A stretch of 64,000 nucleotides of DNA. Origin: Rhodococcus sp. P-2 (GTDB lineage Bacteria > Actinomycetota > Actinomycetes > Mycobacteriales > Mycobacteriaceae). Below the pieces are notes generated by a model. The model ran no database searches, was not told the DNA's origin, and was given only the letters and a program-made list of their open reading frames with translations. The stretch spans positions 5,702,053 to 5,766,052 of the forward strand of contig NZ_CP066779.1 in the NCBI RefSeq assembly GCF_016598535.1. The letters are read 5' to 3'. A program made the translations under genes and the position numbers. Positions 8,032-16,367 of the stretch are shown in pieces; within the stretch, counting starts at the first letter, position 1, and the number at the start of each line of letters is the position of its first letter.

Positions 8032-9137
8032 ACGAACCATTGGTCGGACCCGATTTCGGTTCGTACGCGCCGGGCGAAGTGAAGTGGCTGCTCAAGGATC
8101 TTTCGCACGTGGATCTCGAAGCGGATGTATCCGTGCGCGAGAAGCGTATTCAGTCGGGTGAGGCGCACTATGCCGAGTCTCTTCCCATCGAGTACCAACC
8201 CGATCAGGCATATCGGGATCTGTTCGAGACGGTGCTCGCCGAGAGCGCCCCACGGTTGGCGCGCGCTGTCGGGACCGTCATGGACCTGGTGCTGGCCGAG
8301 CGCGGAAGTGACATCACGCTGGTCTCACTCGCTCGGGCCGGAACACCGATCGGGATTCTGATGCGGCGCTGGGCCCAGCAGACTCGCGGGTTGACGCTGC
8401 CGCACTACGCGGTGTCCATCGTCCGCGGCAAGGGCATCGATTCCGTCGCACTCGATTATCTTGCGCACCATCATGACTCGGAGAACGTCGTCTTCGTCGA
8501 CGGCTGGACGGGTAAGGGTGCGATCGCCCGCGAACTCGACGCGGCGTTGACTGAGTACCACGAGGCGGGCGGCGCAAAGTTCGACTCCGATCTGGCTGTT
8601 CTCGCGGACCCCGGCCACTGCGTGCGAACGTACGGAACCCGCGACGACTTCCTGATCGCGTCGGCGTGCCTCAATTCGACGGTGTCCGGGTTGGTCTCAC
8701 GAACAGTCCTCAACGACACCCTCATCGGGCCGGGCGATTTCCACGGCGCCAAGTTCTACGCAGATCTGGCCGACGTCGACGTCTCCAACAGGTTGCTCGA
8801 CGTGGTCTCGGCCGAATTCGAATCCGTCCGTGCCGATGCAGCGGATTCTCTTGCCGCAGTGCTCGCTTCCGATCGGACGCCGACCTGGGCCGGCTGGGAA
8901 TCGGTGGAGAAGGTGCAGGCCGAGTACGGGATCTCGACGGTCAACTTCGTCAAACCCGGTGTCGGAGAAACAACCAGGGTGCTGCTGCGCCGGCTCCCGT
9001 GGAAGGTTCTGGTGCGCGAACTCGAAGCCCCGGAGCATGCGCATATCCGGTTGTTGGCGCAGGCACGTGGGGTTCCGGTCGAGGAAGTACCCGACCTCGC
9101 CTACTCGTGTGTCGGCCTGATCAAGGACATCACGTGA
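8028..9137 (+). CDS. Second PRTase-like protein with C-terminal PELOTA RNA-binding domain (StiP-like family)
   Basis: A 369-residue protein of the family that databases also label StiP-like. It is better read as a phosphoribosyltransferase fold: LVSLARAGTPIGILMRR is followed by VVFVDGWTGKGAIARELD, a PRPP-loop equivalent, near residues 150-168. Residues from about 300 on (TRVLLRRLPWKVLVRELE ... VGLIKDI) fit a PELOTA-type RNA-binding module. PRTase-PELOTA pairing is a hallmark of the Ter biosynthetic module and suggests contact with RNA or a nucleotide product. The start ATG 8028 overlaps the previous stop. Cysteines are few and no protease triad is apparent, so the protease label seems weak. 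Confidence 0.88.
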   Translation: MNEPLVGPDFGSYAPGEVKWLLKDLSHVDLEADVSVREKRIQSGEAHYAESLPIEYQPDQAYRDLFETVLAESAPRLARAVGTVMDLVLAERGSDITLVSLARAGTPIGILMRRWAQQTRGLTLPHYAVSIVRGKGIDSVALDYLAHHHDSENVVFVDGWTGKGAIARELDAALTEYHEAGGAKFDSDLAVLADPGHCVRTYGTRDDFLIASACLNSTVSGLVSRTVLNDTLIGPGDFHGAKFYADLADVDVSNRLLDVVSAEFESVRADAADSLAAVLASDRTPTWAGWESVEKVQAEYGISTVNFVKPGVGETTRVLLRRLPWKVLVRELEAPEHAHIRLLAQARGVPVEEVPDLAYSCVGLIKDIT

Positions 9138-9991
9138 GCCGTGCGGACACCGCTGCGTCTCAGGTCCTGATCGCCACGGATCTGGACCGCACGATGATCT
9201 ATTCACAGGCCGCGATCGGCGGCGATCCCAGTGGCTCCGACCTGGATTCGGCGCCGAGCCCCCTGTGCGTCGAGTACTACAACGGCGGTCCGCTCTCACA
9301 CATGAGCGTCGAATCGATCGAACTGCTGACTGCGCTCAGCTCGCGGGTTCCGGTGATTCCGACAACGACCCGGACCATCGCACAGTTTCAGCGGATCGAT
9401 CTCCCCGGCGGACCGTGGAAGTACGCGATCACGAGCAACGGCGGAAACATCCTGGTGGACGGCGAAGCCGATCGCGAGTGGCGAAACGAGATCGACCGTT
9501 CGACCCGCAAGGCCGGCGCCGAGTTGCCGCAGGTTCAGGCGGAACTGGAATCGCGCATCGACTCGAGTTGGGTCAGCTCCATTCGTGTTGCCGACGATCT
9601 GTTTCCGTACCTGGTCGTAGATCTGGCCGTGATGCCGAGTGAATTCGAGACCGAATGGAATCACTGGTGTGTGGCGCGGGGCTGGAACGTCTCTCGTCAA
9701 GGCCGGAAGATCTACACGATGCCCGACGCGGTCTCGAAGTCACGCGCACTGGCAGAGGTGCGCCGTAGATTGGTCGAGTCGGGTGATCTGGATCAGTCCG
9801 CCGTGGTGATCTCGGCTGGTGACGGTGCGTTGGATGCGGACATGCTCGAATACTCAGATTTCGCGATCCGGCCGAGGCACGGTGAGCTGGAAGAACTGAA
9901 TTGGCAACGGCCGACCGTTACTGTGACAGAAAGGTCCGGTATCGCAGCGAGCGCGGAAATATTGCGGTGGTTCTCTTCCTCGCTCGGGTAA
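9134..9991 (+). CDS. HAD-superfamily phosphatase of the Ter module
   Basis: A 285-residue HAD hydrolase of the sucrose-phosphatase/Cof-like subgroup. Motif I is ATDLDRTMIY, with Asp nucleophile and general acid. TSNGG is in the cap region, and motif IV is VISAGDGALDADML. It probably removes phosphate from the nucleoside-like product made by the two PRTases and the CitE-like enzyme. The start is GTG 9134, giving a GTGA overlap with the previous stop, the fourth coupled junction in this operon. The next gene follows after 27 bases with its own ribosome-binding site. Confidence 0.88.
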   Translation: MSRADTAASQVLIATDLDRTMIYSQAAIGGDPSGSDLDSAPSPLCVEYYNGGPLSHMSVESIELLTALSSRVPVIPTTTRTIAQFQRIDLPGGPWKYAITSNGGNILVDGEADREWRNEIDRSTRKAGAELPQVQAELESRIDSSWVSSIRVADDLFPYLVVDLAVMPSEFETEWNHWCVARGWNVSRQGRKIYTMPDAVSKSRALAEVRRRLVESGDLDQSAVVISAGDGALDADMLEYSDFAIRPRHGELEELNWQRPTVTVTERSGIAASAEILRWFSSSLG

Positions 9992-10018
9992 TACACGCTC
10001 TCTATGAAGGGGATTTAG

Positions 10019-11437
10019 TTGTCTGTATCGCTTGCCAAAGGGCAGAACGGCCCGCTGGACGTCTCGGATGTGGTTGTGTCGGTTCAGTTGGCTGCAGCCG
10101 CGGACCTGTCTGCACTCCTCGTGACGAGCAACGGAAAAGTTCGTTCCGACGCCGACTTCGTCTTCTTCAACCAGCCGACCGGACCCGGCGTGCAATTGGT
10201 GCCCAACCCGGGCGGCATTGCCTCACTCCGAGTCTCGCTCGCCGGCGTCCCGGCAGACATCGAGCAAGTCCGCGCCGTCATCACGCTCGACGACGCGTCG
10301 TCGAACTTCGGGCGCACTGCTGCACCGACCGCTCGGGTCTCCGACGCGGCCGGGAACGTGTTGTACGAGTACGTGATCGACGGCCTCACCGCCGAGTCCA
10401 TCGTCATCGCGCTCGAGGTGTACCGACGCCAGGGTGCGTGGAAGGTGCGCGCCGTCGGCCAGGGTTACGCCGGTGGATTTGCCGCGCTGGTCACCGATCA
10501 CGGTGTGTCCGTCGACGATGCTCCCGCGCCGCCGCCGCCGCCGCCCACTCCGGTCGCGGCTCCGGCTCCGATCACCCCGCCGTCGTCTGTCGCTCCTACA
10601 CCGCCGGCATACAATCAGCCGCCGCAGCAGCAGCCTTCGTACAACGCTCCGCCGGTTCCGCCGGCCCCGCCCGCGTACAACCAACCGCCCGCCTACAACC
10701 AGGGCCCGACTCCGCCGGCCTACCCGCCGGCGCAGCAGCCTGCCTACAACCAACAGCCTGCGTACAACCAGCAGCCGACGTACAACCAGGCGCCCCCGGC
10801 GCCTCCCGTGCAGAACCAGCCGCCGGCCCAGCAGCCCGAGGTGAGCCTGGTCAAGGGACGTCCTGTCAGCCTGACCAAGGGCCAGAAGGTCACCCTCCGC
10901 AAGGAAGGTGGCGTCGCGCTCACCATGATCCAGATGGGGCTCGGCTGGGACCCGATCAAGAAGAGCGGCCTGTTCGGCAGCCGTACTGCCGACGTCGACC
11001 TCGACGCTTCGGCTCTCCTGTACGCCGACGGCAACCTCGTCGACGTCTGTTACTACGGTCAGCTGACGTCCAAGGACGGCTCGGTCCGTCACATGGGTGA
11101 CAACCTGACAGGCGACGGAGATGGTGACGACGAGGTCATGCTCGTCGATCTGCAGCGCGTCCCGGCTCACGTGACCACCGTGATCTTCACGGTGACCTCG
11201 TACCGCGGACACACGTTCGAGCAGGTCTCCAACGCTTTCTGCCGCCTCGTGGACAGCACCACCAACTCCGAGCTCGCTCGATACACGCTCCAGGGCGGCA
11301 TGGCCTTCACCGGAATGGTGATGGCAAAGGTGTATCGCGTGAACGGTGAATGGAAGCTGCAGGCCATCGGTGAAGGTATTCAGGCCAAGCATGCGGGAGA
11401 AGCTGCGCCGCAGCTGGGCCGTTTCCTCACTGTGTGA
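10019..11437 (+). CDS. Two-domain TerD family protein with Pro/Tyr/Asn/Gln linker
   Basis: A 472-residue protein with two TerD-like domains. The first (1 to about 160) begins MSVSLAKGQNG and has VFFNQPTGPGVQL and WKVRAVGQGYAGG, but lacks the full acidic calcium loop. A low-complexity linker (about 165-275) repeats PPAYNQ and PAYNQQ units. The second domain begins SLTKGQKVTLRKEG and keeps the complete acidic sites (DVDLDASA and GDNLTGDGDGDDE). The start is TTG at 10019, behind gaagggg; no ATG/GTG fits better. The pairing of a degenerate and an intact domain suggests a sensor that links partners through the flexible linker. Confidence 0.9.
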   Translation: MSVSLAKGQNGPLDVSDVVVSVQLAAAADLSALLVTSNGKVRSDADFVFFNQPTGPGVQLVPNPGGIASLRVSLAGVPADIEQVRAVITLDDASSNFGRTAAPTARVSDAAGNVLYEYVIDGLTAESIVIALEVYRRQGAWKVRAVGQGYAGGFAALVTDHGVSVDDAPAPPPPPPTPVAAPAPITPPSSVAPTPPAYNQPPQQQPSYNAPPVPPAPPAYNQPPAYNQGPTPPAYPPAQQPAYNQQPAYNQQPTYNQAPPAPPVQNQPPAQQPEVSLVKGRPVSLTKGQKVTLRKEGGVALTMIQMGLGWDPIKKSGLFGSRTADVDLDASALLYADGNLVDVCYYGQLTSKDGSVRHMGDNLTGDGDGDDEVMLVDLQRVPAHVTTVIFTVTSYRGHTFEQVSNAFCRLVDSTTNSELARYTLQGGMAFTGMVMAKVYRVNGEWKLQAIGEGIQAKHAGEAAPQLGRFLTV

Positions 11438-11595
11438 GTCGAGACTGCATAGTCGAGATGAATCCGATTCGGCGGTAGGTGGTTTCGATCGCCGTCCGCC
11501 GAACCGGACATCGTTGTCCACTCCGTGCGTTAACCTCATGCGGCATGTCGAGCCGTCAGTCGAGCGGCCGTGCGCGAGAGGACTTGGCACAGTAG

Positions 11596-12489
11596 ATGAT
11601 CATTCGAGGGAAACTTCTCGGTCGTGCGGCGGCTGTCGCAGGCGTTGTGCTGGCGCTCGTGAGCACCGGAATCGCGCAGGCTTCGGTGCCCCAGTCGGCA
11701 CCGCCGTCGGGATTTTCCGAGACCGGGATCAAGTACGTCGCCCTCGGTGACTCCCGTGCCTCCGGCCCACGGCTGGAACCGATGTACCCCGACGCCTGCT
11801 CGCGCTCGTACGAGAACTTCGCGGGCAAGATCTCTCGGGCACTCGAGGTCGCCGAGTTCGCCGACGTCTCTTGCAGCGCGGCTCGCGCCGAGAACATCAT
11901 CGACACCCCACAGTTGATTCCGAACTACTGGCCGGTCCAGCTCGACGCCGTGCACCCGGACACCGACCTGATCACCATCTCGATCGGCGGCAACGACTCC
12001 AACAGCATTTTCCTCGGGCCCCTGTGCGTCGCTCCGGGACCAGGAACTGATCGTGGATGTCGGTACGACCCGCTCGCGAATTCCGTCGCCCAGTCCGGAA
12101 TCGACCGGGCTGCCGGAGAATTGGATCGCATCCTGACCGCGGTCACGCAGCGCGCGCCCAACGCTCGCATCTACCTGATCGGTGAGGGCGGCATGATCTC
12201 CGCTCGGGGTTGCTGGCCGAACATCCCGTTCTCCGACGCCGACGCGGCCTGGTTCATGGACTACTTCGCGCGCTACAACACGAAGTTCGACGAGGTCGCT
12301 CACGCCCACGGTGTGCGCACTGTCGACATTGCGGCGGCGAGCATCGCCGGCGGGCACGACGCGTGCGCAAGTGCAGATCAGCGTTGGTTCGAAGGCCTGT
12401 TCTCGGAGTCGACGGCGCAGCGCTTGCACTTCACGGATGCCGGGATGACCGCGGTGGCCGATCTAGTCGTGGCGGACCTGCAAGGCTGA
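11596..12489 (+). CDS. Exported SGNH/GDSL hydrolase
   Basis: A 297-residue secreted esterase of the SGNH family. A Sec signal peptide ends near residue 29 (GIAQA). Block I is YVALGDSRASG with catalytic Ser53. Block III appears as ISIGGNDSNS, with the oxyanion Gly and Asn. The block V equivalent is LHFTDAGM, where His replaces the usual spaced Asp-x-x-His arrangement, so catalytic assignment there is tentative. Paired cysteines suggest disulfides. It lies inside the Ter cluster but is the only exported enzyme there and may be a passenger. It is 158 bases after the TerD gene, so it may have its own promoter. Confidence 0.85.
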   Translation: MIIRGKLLGRAAAVAGVVLALVSTGIAQASVPQSAPPSGFSETGIKYVALGDSRASGPRLEPMYPDACSRSYENFAGKISRALEVAEFADVSCSAARAENIIDTPQLIPNYWPVQLDAVHPDTDLITISIGGNDSNSIFLGPLCVAPGPGTDRGCRYDPLANSVAQSGIDRAAGELDRILTAVTQRAPNARIYLIGEGGMISARGCWPNIPFSDADAAWFMDYFARYNTKFDEVAHAHGVRTVDIAAASIAGGHDACASADQRWFEGLFSESTAQRLHFTDAGMTAVADLVVADLQG

Positions 12490-12523
12490 CCGAGAGTGCC
12501 CGGTCATGGCATAGTTCGCTGCT

Positions 12524-14086
12524 GTGGGTATGACTTTTGTTCCCGGACAGAACGCGCCGCTGCAGGCGCCCGTGGTGACGTTTCGAGCCGAGAGCCAGAC
12601 GCCGTTCGACGTGTCGGCGCTGGTAGCGGACGCGAACCTGAGGGCATTGACGTCCGCGGACTTCGTGTTCTACAACCAACCGTCCACCGCTGGAGTGCAA
12701 CTCGATCAGAGCGGCATCCGGGTGGAACTCGATCGACTTCATCCCGATGCCGCTGCCGTGTTGTGCATCGTGAGCGTGGATCCGGCCGCGACGGCGGCGG
12801 GCGCCTTTCGCACGGCCGGGCTCTCCGCCACCCTGAGCGATCAATCCGGTTCGGTCCTGGCCGAATTCGCGATCCCCACCGCAGGTACCGAGACAGCGGT
12901 CATCTGCTGGGAGCTGTACCGAAAGTCCGGTGTGTGGAAGATCCGGGCCGTAGGGCAGGGCTACGCGGGTGGTCTGGCGGAACTGATCTCGGTGCACGGC
13001 GTCGAGGTGGACGACGAGCCGGCCCAACCAGCCCCGACAGCTGCGCCCGCGTCGGACTCCGCGGTGGAGCCGTTGGAGGTGGGCCGCGGTCTCGAACGTG
13101 CATGGATGATCTTCGAGGACGCCTCACGATCTGCCGCTTCCTTCGTCTCCAGCAGTGAGTACGCGCTGGCTCGGCTGGACGAAGATCTGACAGCAGCCGT
13201 CGCAGATCCGTCGTTGCGGAACTCGGCAGCCGGAGTGGCAGCGCGTGATGCCGCACAGAAGCGTCACGACGATCTCGTCTCACTCGCACGGGACAATCAC
13301 GCCCGCGACAGCGCCCAGCTTGCGCACGAACTCGGCGTGATCGACGGTGTGCTCCCACGGTCGATGGCGTCGTGGAAGTCGGTGTCGTGGGCGGGAACAA
13401 CCGATCCGGCCCAGATCACGGCCGTCAGCGACGGAATGCGTCTGGGCGAGCTGTCGGCTCCGGACCGCGGCACACTCACCGTTCCCTACTGCGTCCCGCT
13501 CCCACTGCGTCGGCCCATCTGGGTGGACAGTACGTCGAGCAAAGCAGCGCTCGGTCTGATCAGTGCCGTCACCGTGCGCGTCATGGCCGCAGGCCCGATG
13601 CCGCTACTCGACGTCGTCGACCTGACCGGCTCGCTCACGCCACTGACCGACCGACTGGCACCGATGCTCGCGGGGCCGGTCATCACCGCTCACACCGAGA
13701 TCTCAGCGCGTCTGCGGGCACTCGCCGAAGCCGTCGACATGGGCGAACTCGCGCGAATGAGTGGCGTCGCAGATGGCCCGAGTTCCCTACGACTGTTGAT
13801 CCTCAGCGATTTCCCGCACGGATACTCCGCCGAAGACGCACAGACCGTCATGTTCCTCGCCGAACGTGGGCCCGCAATCGGTTTGTCGATACTGATTGTC
13901 GGAGAGGACGAGTCGAACTTCGCGGAAGAGTCCGTCGCCGCGCTGTCCGAGGGTTGCCAACACCTTTCGGCAGCAGGGCAGACGGAGGTTCACGATCCGT
14001 GGACCCGCACGCAATGGCACTTCACCCCGGACGTGCTCGACCCGATCTCCGAGTCGCGAATTCTGGCAGTGTTCGACCGCACCTAG
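12524..14086 (+). CDS. TerD domain fused to a degenerate FtsK/SpoIIIE-like P-loop domain
   Basis: A 520-residue fusion. Residues 1 to about 165 are a TerD-like domain (MTFVPGQNAPL, FVFYNQPSTAGVQL, IRAVGQGYAGGL) without the full acidic loop. A helical middle (about 185-275) leads to a C-terminal part resembling FtsK/HerA-type ATPases. It has PIWVDSTSSKAAL where Walker A should be, GPVITAHTEISARLRAL as in FtsK, RLLILSDFPHGY near 423-434 as the Walker B strand, then GPAIGLSILIVGED. The P-loop glycines are missing, though a Lys remains, so ATP hydrolysis is doubtful. The start is GTG 12524 or ATG 12530. The FtsK link is my inference. Confidence 0.72.
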   Translation: MGMTFVPGQNAPLQAPVVTFRAESQTPFDVSALVADANLRALTSADFVFYNQPSTAGVQLDQSGIRVELDRLHPDAAAVLCIVSVDPAATAAGAFRTAGLSATLSDQSGSVLAEFAIPTAGTETAVICWELYRKSGVWKIRAVGQGYAGGLAELISVHGVEVDDEPAQPAPTAAPASDSAVEPLEVGRGLERAWMIFEDASRSAASFVSSSEYALARLDEDLTAAVADPSLRNSAAGVAARDAAQKRHDDLVSLARDNHARDSAQLAHELGVIDGVLPRSMASWKSVSWAGTTDPAQITAVSDGMRLGELSAPDRGTLTVPYCVPLPLRRPIWVDSTSSKAALGLISAVTVRVMAAGPMPLLDVVDLTGSLTPLTDRLAPMLAGPVITAHTEISARLRALAEAVDMGELARMSGVADGPSSLRLLILSDFPHGYSAEDAQTVMFLAERGPAIGLSILIVGEDESNFAEESVAALSEGCQHLSAAGQTEVHDPWTRTQWHFTPDVLDPISESRILAVFDRT

Positions 14087-14170
14087 CGGCCGATGGCGGA
14101 TTGCCGAGCGCACAGGCAGAGTGGTGGTACGACCACGCGCGGTGTGTGGCGGCAATACTCGAGGAGACTC

Positions 14171-14626
14171 ATGGCATTCTGGGATCAGTTGAAGGCTAAG
14201 GCTCAGGAGATGAACGGCCAGCTCAAGACAAAGACCAGCCAGTTCCAGAACAAGGAATTCAAGAACGCGAGCATGGCAATGTGCGCGTTGATCGCCGCCG
14301 CAGACGGTTCGATCGATCCGTCGGAGCGTCAGAAGACCGCCGCGCTGATCATGAGCAACGAGTCGCTCGCGGTCTTCCCACCGGACGAGCTTCGTGAGCA
14401 GTTCGACTGGTACTGCAGCAAGCTGTCCTCGGACTACGAGTTCGGCAAGGTCGAGGCAACGGCAACCATCGCGAAGCTCAAGTCGAAGCAGGATCAGGCC
14501 CGGGCGGTCATCCAGATCGGCATCATCATCGGCGGCGCAGACGGAAACTTCGACGAGCACGAGCGCGGCGTCGTACGCGACATGTGTTTTGCAGTCGGAA
14601 TCTCTCCGGCCGAGTTCGATCTCTGA
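14171..14626 (+). CDS. terB: TerB family protein
   Basis: A 151-residue TerB-type helical protein. Two equivalent acidic motifs, AAADGSIDPSERQ and IGGADGNFDEHERG, are the paired metal-binding sites of the family, placed at the start and in the second half. The N-terminus (MAFWDQLKAKAQEM) is amphipathic. The start ATG 14171 has gaggag seven bases upstream. TerB is expected to bridge TerC at the membrane to TerD proteins. It closes the cluster, followed immediately by a strong terminator. Confidence 0.93.
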   Translation: MAFWDQLKAKAQEMNGQLKTKTSQFQNKEFKNASMAMCALIAAADGSIDPSERQKTAALIMSNESLAVFPPDELREQFDWYCSKLSSDYEFGKVEATATIAKLKSKQDQARAVIQIGIIIGGADGNFDEHERGVVRDMCFAVGISPAEFDL

Positions 14627-14637
14627 TCTTCAGAGCA

Positions 14638-14680
14638 GAAAAGCGGGTGCAGCGCGAAAGCGCTGCACCCGCTTTTCTTT
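14638..14680. terminator. Bidirectional Rho-independent terminator closing the Ter cluster
   Basis: A perfect stem, aagcgggtgcagcgc against gcgctgcacccgctt, with loop gaaa, preceded by gcagaaa and followed by ttcttt. It serves terB (+) and the convergent decarboxylase gene (-), whose stop is adjacent. Confidence 0.92.
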
Positions 14681-15202
14681 TCAGTACTCGGGATAACCGT
14701 CCTCGGGTCCCAGCATCCGCTCGATCCTCGTCCGCGTGATCTTGGCGAGCTCGTCGACGCAGACCTTTCGCTCGACGGACCGCTCGTTGGACATGCGCTG
14801 GCCGATGTTCGCGAGCAGGTCGTCGGCGTCGTGGCCGTGCGAACACCACAGATACCGGAAGCCGAAGTTTCGCTCGTACTCCTCGCCGGCGCGATAGATG
14901 GTTGCCATGACGACGTCGTCCGGAACCCAGATCGAGCATTGCTCGAGGTGGGACGGCACGCTGTTCTTGCGCACGCCTACGGGTGGATGGCACTGCAATG
15001 CTCGCTCGACGTCCTCGTCCGAGAGGTTGAGAATCGCGTCCTCGGCTCGCGAGAGGATCTCCGCGTGATCGGCGAACGGACGCCCGTCGCTGACCCACCC
15101 GGCCCACGTCAGAGAGCAGCAGCACTCGAACAATGCGTGAACCGCCTTCTGACGCGGTAGTTCGTTGAAGCGCTCCAACCCGATCGATTGATGTAGCAGC
15201 AT
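14681..15202 (-). CDS. OHCU decarboxylase-like protein (UraD family)
   Basis: A 173-residue helical protein of the 2-oxo-4-hydroxy-4-carboxy-5-ureidoimidazoline decarboxylase family, the last step of urate to allantoin conversion. It has the expected LQCHPPVG (catalytic His region), a LEQ element, YERNFGFRYLWCSHGHDADDLL and a final ELAKITRTRIERML helix. The canonical HPRIG has become HPPVG, so the substrate may differ. No urate oxidase, HIU hydrolase or allantoinase is in this window. It converges on terB and is isolated. The start is ATG 15202. Confidence 0.8.
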   Translation of the reverse strand: MLLHQSIGLERFNELPRQKAVHALFECCCSLTWAGWVSDGRPFADHAEILSRAEDAILNLSDEDVERALQCHPPVGVRKNSVPSHLEQCSIWVPDDVVMATIYRAGEEYERNFGFRYLWCSHGHDADDLLANIGQRMSNERSVERKVCVDELAKITRTRIERMLGPEDGYPEY

Positions 15203-15769
15203 GTGACCTCCCGGCCCGTTGTGCCTTCAGGCGCGCTCGACATGCCGCGCGGTAACCAGATGCGCGGCCAATTCGATAATCCGCTGCTTTACCTGGGAAA
15301 GGAAGGTTTGCTCACCGAGTTTTCAGGTTCTTAACGCGGCGTAACGAGCTGACCCACACAACGCAGGAACCCCACGGGCGGCAACCGGCGGGGCTCCAGA
15401 CCGGGAACCACTGGACGGAAAAGACCCGGATCATGACTGACTCATTCTCCGGCCGGCCCGTATCCAGACAAGGCGCTCGCTCTCGCGATCGCCATTGCCC
15501 TCGGCATCACCGCCTGGCGCATTCGTACCTTCCTTCGGCCACCACCGGGACCGGTTCTACGAGAAGCACTCGAGGATGCGTGGAAGACGAGATTGCGGCC
15601 ACCCACTGCGCCAGGGAACAAACGACGATGATCCACATTTCGCCACCATCGTTGCGGACAAGCGGCAATCGCGCAGATTGTTGCCGACTGCCGCATCGAC
15701 GCCGTGCTCGACGACCCACGATTCGAGCAGCCCCCTACTAGGCGTAGTGGTGCCTGTAGCGTCCATGCC
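15203..15769. other. Gene-poor interval with a possible decayed reading frame
   Basis: No convincing gene. Bases 15437-15631 (+) are open without a usable start codon and would encode a stretch with a hydrophobic segment (ALALAIAIALGITAW) then a basic tail. The same frame resumes after a TGA at 15629 with QAAIAQIVADCRIDAVLDD and runs into the next gene's frame. This looks like a decayed coding sequence. A GC-rich hairpin is possible around 15371-15396 (ccccacgggcggc...ccggcgggg), but I could not match a known riboswitch. Confidence 0.45.
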
Positions 15770-16219
15770 ATGGGCTCCCGAAATTCCCGGCGATGGGGAT
15801 ATGCGCTGACGGCATTGGCGGTCATCGCGGCCGGTATCTCGGTCTTCGGCCCACAGAGCTTTCCGGAGCGAGAGCCGACATTCACCGGGGCCACAGCCTG
15901 GAACATCGATCCCGACGGCACCATCACTGAGATTACGGATTCGGACCTCGTTGCCGAAACCACGTTCGAGAACCCGCCGCCGCTCCGGGCAAGCGCAGTC
16001 GTCCGTGAGTTCCACGCCGAGGAGGGCTGGGGTGTACTCGACGCAGCCGAAATTCCCGGCGGTTGTTGGGTGTTCTACTCCGAGATTGTGGCGACTGGGT
16101 ACCGCGTCCTGACTCCAGGCCAGCTAGTGGACCTTGAATACGAGGACCTTGTTGCGCAGTACGGTTCCGACGCGCACCAGGATGGCTACCGTTATCGTGC
16201 TACGTCAGTCCGTCCGTGA
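15770..16219 (+). CDS. Membrane-anchored protein with a cold-shock-like (CSD/OB) domain
   Basis: A 149-residue protein. The N-terminus (RNSRRW) is followed by one hydrophobic segment (GYALTALAVIAAGISVFG, about 8-25), then a linker. A C-terminal domain of about 70 residues reads VVREFHAEEGWGVLDAAE, GGCWVFYSEI, GYRVLTPGQLVDLEYE and DGYRYRATSV. That order of strands matches cold-shock proteins (GTVKWF...GFGFI...VFVHFSAI...L..GQ.V.FE...A..V). The RNP-1 aromatics are largely absent, so nucleic-acid binding is uncertain. The start ATG 15770 is chosen just before the basic/hydrophobic segment; the frame is open further upstream. The topology prediction puts the domain outside or at the membrane, which is unusual for this fold. 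Confidence 0.6.
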   Translation: MGSRNSRRWGYALTALAVIAAGISVFGPQSFPEREPTFTGATAWNIDPDGTITEITDSDLVAETTFENPPPLRASAVVREFHAEEGWGVLDAAEIPGGCWVFYSEIVATGYRVLTPGQLVDLEYEDLVAQYGSDAHQDGYRYRATSVRP

Positions 16220-16367
16220 GCGGGCGATGCAGAAGATCAGGCCAGGTCGGGCACCGCGGATTTGAACGGCTTTTGGCGTGCGAAGTGGAATACCGGGAGT
16301 GCACCGACGGCGGACTCAGACACCCAGCATTCAAAGGTATGCGCTCGACAAGTCCGCTGACGAAGTC

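Noticed and set aside
8028-9137. Cysteine protease assignment for the StiP-like protein
   Set aside because: The sequence fits a PRTase fold with a PELOTA tail and shows no convincing Cys-His dyad.
10600-10830. Repetitive DNA that could suggest a CRISPR or satellite array
   Set aside because: The periodicity is codon-based (PPAYNQ units) inside a coding frame, and there are no constant-length spacers.
10223-11590. 455-residue minus-strand frame
   Set aside because: Antisense to the double TerD gene. Its Arg-rich repeats mirror the Pro/Tyr/Asn linker codons.
15230-15440. Possible riboswitch (cyclic di-AMP type)
   Set aside because: GC-rich hairpins exist, but I could not match the conserved core of any class, and no appropriate gene follows.
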